From assembly GCA_944381625.1 (NCBI GenBank), contig CALWLW010000020.1:1-64000 (forward strand): a stretch of DNA of 64,000 bases. The letters run 5' to 3'. The stretch comes from an uncultured Lachnoclostridium sp. (GTDB lineage Bacteria > Bacillota > Clostridia > Lachnospirales > Lachnospiraceae). The position numbers were made by a program, and so were the translations under genes. Shown piece after piece: positions 60,764 through 64,000 of this stretch; the stretch's first letter is position 1; every line of letters starts with the position of its first letter. The notes beneath the pieces were generated by a model. It saw nothing but the letters and a program-made list of their open reading frames with translations, had not been told where the DNA came from and ran no database searches.

Positions 60764-62212
60764 ATGTCCAAAAACAACAGGAAAAGGCGGCGGCACGCCA
60801 GGAACATGCTGATGGCCACCATTGCCCTGGTGACGGCGGCCGGACTTTTGATCGTGCTGGGAGTATTTCTCCTCCTGGGAGGAAGTAAAGAGGAACCGGC
60901 GGCCGCGGACGGGCTGGAAGCGCCGGCAGAGGATGCAGAGCCGGAAGAGACGGAGGAGGATCCGCAGGCGTCCTACGAACCGGAGGAGACCGGGACTCCT
61001 GTGGAACTGAGCTCGGTGAAGGAGGTGGCCGGGGAGACGGACGATACGACCACGGGTATCGACGTATCGGAATTCCAGGGCAATATTGACTGGGATCAGG
61101 CGGCGGAGGCTGGGATCGATTTTGTTATGGTGCGCGTGGGGTACCGGACCGCATCCAGCGGGGAGATCCGGGAGGACGCGTGCGCCAGGTACAACCTGCA
61201 GGAAGCGTCCGCCAGAGGGATTCATCTGGGTGCGTATTTCTTCTCCACGGCGGTGACGGAGGAGGAGGCGTTGGAAGAGGCGGAGTGGGTCTGCGATTTC
61301 CTGGCCGGGTATCCGGTCACCTATCCGGTGGCGTACAACTGCGAAGGATTCCAGAGCGAGACCAGCAGGCAGTATGGGATGTCGGTGGAGGAGCGGTCCT
61401 CCCTGGCCCGGGTATTTCTGGACGCGGTGGAAGAGGGCGGCTACACAGGCATGTTCTATGCGGCCAGAAATGAACTGGAGGGCAATCTTCTGTGGGACGC
61501 GGATACGCTGGAACTGAAATACCGCATGTGGGTGGCCCGCTATTCCGACGTGACCTGGCCGGATGTGACCGAGCCGGATTACAGCGGCGCGTGCGCCATG
61601 TGGCAGTATACGAATCAGGGAAGCGTGCCGGGGATCGATGGGGCCGTGGATCTGAACGTGGCGTATTTTGGGTATCTGGAAGCCGCGTCCGCTCAGGAAG
61701 AAGGGGCGGCCGAGCATGTGGAGGCGGATCCGGAGGTGGGCGTGACCTTTGAGGAGGTCAGCGAACAGGTGACGGCCAAGGACGAGGTCAATCTGCGCAG
61801 TACCATGGATCAGGGAGACGACGCCAACGTGGTGACGCAGCTGGTGAACAGCGATACGGCGACCCGTACCGGCGTGGGCAACAACGGCTGGTCCCGGTTG
61901 GAGTACAACGGACAGACTCTGTACGCAGTGTCCAGTTATCTGACCACGGATCTGAGCTATACGCCGCTGGCTCCGGTTGAGGACAGCGGATTTAAGACTC
62001 AGTTTACCGCAGTCAGCGAGAATGTGACGGCCAAGGAAGTGACAAATCTGCGGAACCGCCCCAGCGTGGAGGAACCCTCGGAGGTGATTGTCCAGCTTTA
62101 CAACGGAGAAGTGATCACCCGTACCGGAGTGTCGGATGTGGGCTGGTCCAGGGTGGAATATAATGGACAGACCCTGTACTGCATCAGCAGTTATCTGCTG
62201 GTGGTAGAGTAA
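60764..62212 (+). CDS. membrane-anchored GH25 lysozyme with two SH3-like repeats
   Basis: This 482-residue exported protein has a basic N-terminus and one membrane segment (about 15-38), then a Pro/Glu-rich linker to about residue 92. The GH25 muramidase domain (about 95-305) opens with GIDVSEFQG (98-106). At the active site the usual DxE reads N192-C-E194, so the first acidic residue is replaced by Asn while the Glu stays. Two SH3b repeats follow (about 325-400 and 410-482, each with VTAK.EVNLR and a GWSR.EYNGQTLY end), which bind cell wall. It likely trims peptidoglycan at the outer face. It follows the CdaR-like gene by 7 bases. Confidence 0.9.
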   Translation: MSKNNRKRRRHARNMLMATIALVTAAGLLIVLGVFLLLGGSKEEPAAADGLEAPAEDAEPEETEEDPQASYEPEETGTPVELSSVKEVAGETDDTTTGIDVSEFQGNIDWDQAAEAGIDFVMVRVGYRTASSGEIREDACARYNLQEASARGIHLGAYFFSTAVTEEEALEEAEWVCDFLAGYPVTYPVAYNCEGFQSETSRQYGMSVEERSSLARVFLDAVEEGGYTGMFYAARNELEGNLLWDADTLELKYRMWVARYSDVTWPDVTEPDYSGACAMWQYTNQGSVPGIDGAVDLNVAYFGYLEAASAQEEGAAEHVEADPEVGVTFEEVSEQVTAKDEVNLRSTMDQGDDANVVTQLVNSDTATRTGVGNNGWSRLEYNGQTLYAVSSYLTTDLSYTPLAPVEDSGFKTQFTAVSENVTAKEVTNLRNRPSVEEPSEVIVQLYNGEVITRTGVSDVGWSRVEYNGQTLYCISSYLLVVE

Positions 62213-62263
62213 AAGACCCGTGGGACGCGCGGCGGTTTGTTTTGGCGCTGATGAAAAAAAGAC

Positions 62264-62322
62264 TTGCAAAAGTTGGTCGGTTATTGTAGACTTAAAAACA
62301 AGACAGGTCTACAATAACCGAC
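62264..62322 (+). promoter_or_regulatory. promoter and BlaI-type operator dyad of the BlaI/M56 pair
   Basis: TTGCAA (62264-62269), a 17-base spacer and TAGACT (62287-62292). A perfect 16-bp inverted repeat, GTCGGTTATTGTAGAC (62276-62291) and GTCTACAATAACCGAC (62307-62322), overlaps the -10. It has TGTA/TACA elements as in BlaI/MecI operators. Confidence 0.8.
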
Positions 62323-62342
62323 TTTTTGCGTGGAGGTACTTT

Positions 62343-62717
62343 ATGGACGAGCCAAGAATGAGCAACAGCGATTATCGATTTATGCAGATTGTGTGGGAGC
62401 ATGCGCCGGTGGGCTCCGGAGAGATGGTGCGGCTGTGCGCGGAACAGCTGGGATGGAAAAAATCCACCACCTACACAGAGATCAAGCGCCTGTGTGAAAA
62501 AGGATTTTTAAAAAATGAGAACGCGGTGGTGGAACCGCTGATTACAATGGAAGAGGCCCAGAAGAGGGAGAGCGGCGCGTTTGTGGAACGGACATTTTCC
62601 GGCTCCCTGCCGGGATTTCTGGCCGCGTTCCTGGGAGGGAAAAAGCTGTCCTCAGAAGAGGCGGAAGAGCTGAAGCGGCTGATCGATTCCCACAGTGAGC
62701 AGAAAGGAGGACGGTAG
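62343..62717 (+). CDS. BlaI/MecI-type transcriptional repressor
   Basis: This 124-residue winged-helix repressor has SNSDYRFMQIVWEHAPVGSGEMVRLCAEQLGWKKSTTYTEIKRLCEKGFLK at the N-terminus and a dimerising helical C-terminus ending in ELKRLIDSHSEQKGGR. BlaI-type repressors are cut or released when the adjacent BlaR1-type M56 membrane sensor is activated, de-repressing the operon. The start follows GGAGG; a large dyad operator lies just upstream. It is coupled to the M56 gene 2 bases beyond its stop. No beta-lactamase or penicillin-binding protein is visible within the window. Confidence 0.92.
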   Translation: MDEPRMSNSDYRFMQIVWEHAPVGSGEMVRLCAEQLGWKKSTTYTEIKRLCEKGFLKNENAVVEPLITMEEAQKRESGAFVERTFSGSLPGFLAAFLGGKKLSSEEAEELKRLIDSHSEQKGGR

Positions 62718-62719
62718 GG

Positions 62720-64000
62720 ATGTGGCTGGAGCGTATGTTTGCACAGATCCTGGATATGAGCATGACCGCGGGGATCTGTATCACGGTGATTCTGCTGATT
62801 CGTCTGATCTTTCATAAAGCCCCCAGGAAATACCTGTACGTACTGTGGCTGGCGGCGGCGTTCCGGCTGATTTGCCCGGTATCTGTGGAGAGCGGACTGA
62901 GCCTGTTCAACCTGACGGTATTCCCCGCCGGGATACAGGGATATGAAAACGGAACCGGCGGCGTGATGGCGGAACTCGCCGGCCTGCCAGCGGGAACTGA
63001 AGGCATTCTGGAGGAACACGCCGGGCGTCCGGCGGAATCCGATGGACCGACGGAGGACGCCGCGGAAGGATCGGATTTCTCGGATGTACTGTCTGTAGGG
63101 GCCGCCATGGGAGAAGGACAGATACAGACGGAAATGCCTGCGGTAAGCGGCATGAAGACCGCCATACGCGCGGGCTCCCGGATCTGGGCCGCCGGTATGC
63201 TCGTGTTTCTTGTCTATTTTCTTTACAGTTGGAGAAAAATCCGCCGGGAAGTGCAGATGGCTTACCGCGCGGAAGACGGAGTTTATGAGTGTGAGGGCCT
63301 TTCGTCCCCGTTTGTCCTGGGAGTATTTTGTCCCCGGATCTATGTGCCCTGTGGCATGGAGCCGTGCCAGAGGGAACTGGCGGTGCTTCATGAGCGGTGC
63401 CATCTGAGACGGAAAGACCACCTGGTGAAACTGCTGTCTTTTGTTCTTCTGGGCGTGTACTGGTTTCATCCGCTGGTATGGATCGGCTGGCGGTGCATGT
63501 GCCGGGATATGGAGATGAGCTGCGACGAGCGCGCGCTGGAATACCTGGGCGCGGAACGGCGGACAGAATACAGCCGCACGCTGCTGGCTCTGGGGACGGA
63601 AGGGGGAAGCGGAAGCCGTCTGCCGCTGGCTTTCGGGGAAAACGACGTGGAGAAGCGGATACGCCACGCGCTGTCCTTCCGGAAACCGGCCCTGTGGATG
63701 GGCGCTGGAGCCGTACTGCTGATCCTGGCGGCATTGATATTCCTGGGAACCAACGGCAGGAAACCGGAAGAAGCGGCGGCAGAGGAAGAAGAACGGACCT
63801 GGTCCCAGGCGGCGGAGGGGCTGTATGAGAATCGGAATCCTTATGTGGGCGACGCTCCTGCCAACGGAAGGCTGATCGGCGCGGTGGGCGAGGCGCTGCC
63901 GAACAGTCCGGTGAACCGCCTGGCGTTCCACACGGAACTGCAGACCAGCGAGGAACCCTATGAGTTCCGCTTTATGCTGGAGGAGACCCCGGAAGAGGAG
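62720..64000 (+). CDS. BlaR1-type M56 metallopeptidase, partial (3' end outside window)
   Basis: At least 427 residues are visible, with no stop before the window edge. The N-terminal membrane segments (about 12-30 and 36-52, plus one near 154-172) are followed by the M56 zinc motif HERCH at 224-228 and further residues PLVWIGWRCMCRDMEMSCDERAL typical of BlaR1/MecR1. A membrane segment near 316-332 follows. The visible C-terminal part, with LPNSPVNRLAFHTELQTSEEPYEF, resembles DUF4825 rather than a penicillin-binding domain, so the signal sensed is probably not a beta-lactam. It pairs with the BlaI repressor. Confidence 0.88.
   Translation, partial: MWLERMFAQILDMSMTAGICITVILLIRLIFHKAPRKYLYVLWLAAAFRLICPVSVESGLSLFNLTVFPAGIQGYENGTGGVMAELAGLPAGTEGILEEHAGRPAESDGPTEDAAEGSDFSDVLSVGAAMGEGQIQTEMPAVSGMKTAIRAGSRIWAAGMLVFLVYFLYSWRKIRREVQMAYRAEDGVYECEGLSSPFVLGVFCPRIYVPCGMEPCQRELAVLHERCHLRRKDHLVKLLSFVLLGVYWFHPLVWIGWRCMCRDMEMSCDERALEYLGAERRTEYSRTLLALGTEGGSGSRLPLAFGENDVEKRIRHALSFRKPALWMGAGAVLLILAALIFLGTNGRKPEEAAAEEEERTWSQAAEGLYENRNPYVGDAPANGRLIGAVGEALPNSPVNRLAFHTELQTSEEPYEFRFMLEETPEEE

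Noticed and set aside
60698..62269. 523-codon minus-strand open frame opposite the GH25 gene
   Set aside because: No ribosome site or protein motifs; the plus strand carries a complete well-defined enzyme.
1..64000. CRISPR arrays, rRNA operons, insertion sequences, prophage genes
   Set aside because: No regular repeat-spacer pattern, no rRNA signatures, and no transposase, integrase or phage structural proteins were recognised anywhere in the window.

Overview
This window looks like chromosomal DNA from a Gram-positive anaerobe of the class Clostridia, most likely the family Lachnospiraceae. The protein-coding parts are moderately GC-rich. Ribosome-binding sites are strong AGGAGG-type. There is a tyrosine T-box, a diaminopimelate dehydrogenase, BlaI/M56 regulatory pairs, CdaR-like regulators, DUF4317, DUF3786 and lipoproteins with E/D/A-rich linkers. 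No rRNA, tRNA, CRISPR array, intact prophage or insertion sequence was found. Genus cannot be settled from the sequence alone.

Layout. 0-10 kb: the C-terminal part of a RhuM protein running in from the left edge, a flavin reductase, a nucleoside phosphorylase, a Cys-rich DUF3795 protein, an AraC regulator with an effector-binding domain, a hybrid sensor kinase directly followed by ddh, then a MoxR ATPase/VWA pair. 10-20 kb: a RACo-like ASKHA protein, a gene-free AT-rich stretch that appears to hold a promoter-driven structured RNA on the minus strand, an aldo/keto reductase, deoD, a shikimate-kinase-like gene, a class I glutamine amidotransferase, a dipeptidase, T-box-tyrS and rlmD. 20-34 kb: a large secreted M6-like metallopeptidase, recQ, a sigma/anti-sigma pair, an XRE-TPR regulator, a dNTP triphosphohydrolase, a DUF6323/DUF6179-like pair and a lipoprotein. 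34-44 kb: a flavodoxin-like reductase, AraC and MFS genes, a PPC protein, a lipoprotein and a four-gene carbohydrate-type ABC importer.

44-64 kb: an L25/Ctc protein, a broken RhuM gene (N-terminal half), an LprI-like lipoprotein, a hexapeptide acetyltransferase, a translationally coupled GNAT plus two COG3541-type nucleotidyltransferases, a BlaI-type regulator with a heterodimeric ABC exporter, ridA, a small AT-rich island with a toxin remnant and a probable DUF6756 gene, a D-lactate-dehydrogenase-type gene with a Rex-like site, DUF4317, an orphan MsmX/UgpC-like ATPase with a CdaR-like regulator, a GH25 lysozyme, and a BlaI/M56 pair running off the right edge.

Functional links. The sugar importer carries its own ATPase, and the orphan MsmX-like ATPase could energise other importers elsewhere. 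The two BlaI-family modules differ: one sits ahead of an exporter, the other ahead of an M56 sensor peptidase. Most of the window is ordinary core and accessory metabolism. The least explained items are the minus-strand RNA candidate at about 11.92-12.37 kb, the tandem nucleotidyltransferase operon, the two RhuM fragments and an interspersed palindromic repeat family. All names come from reading sequence motifs; no database search was run.
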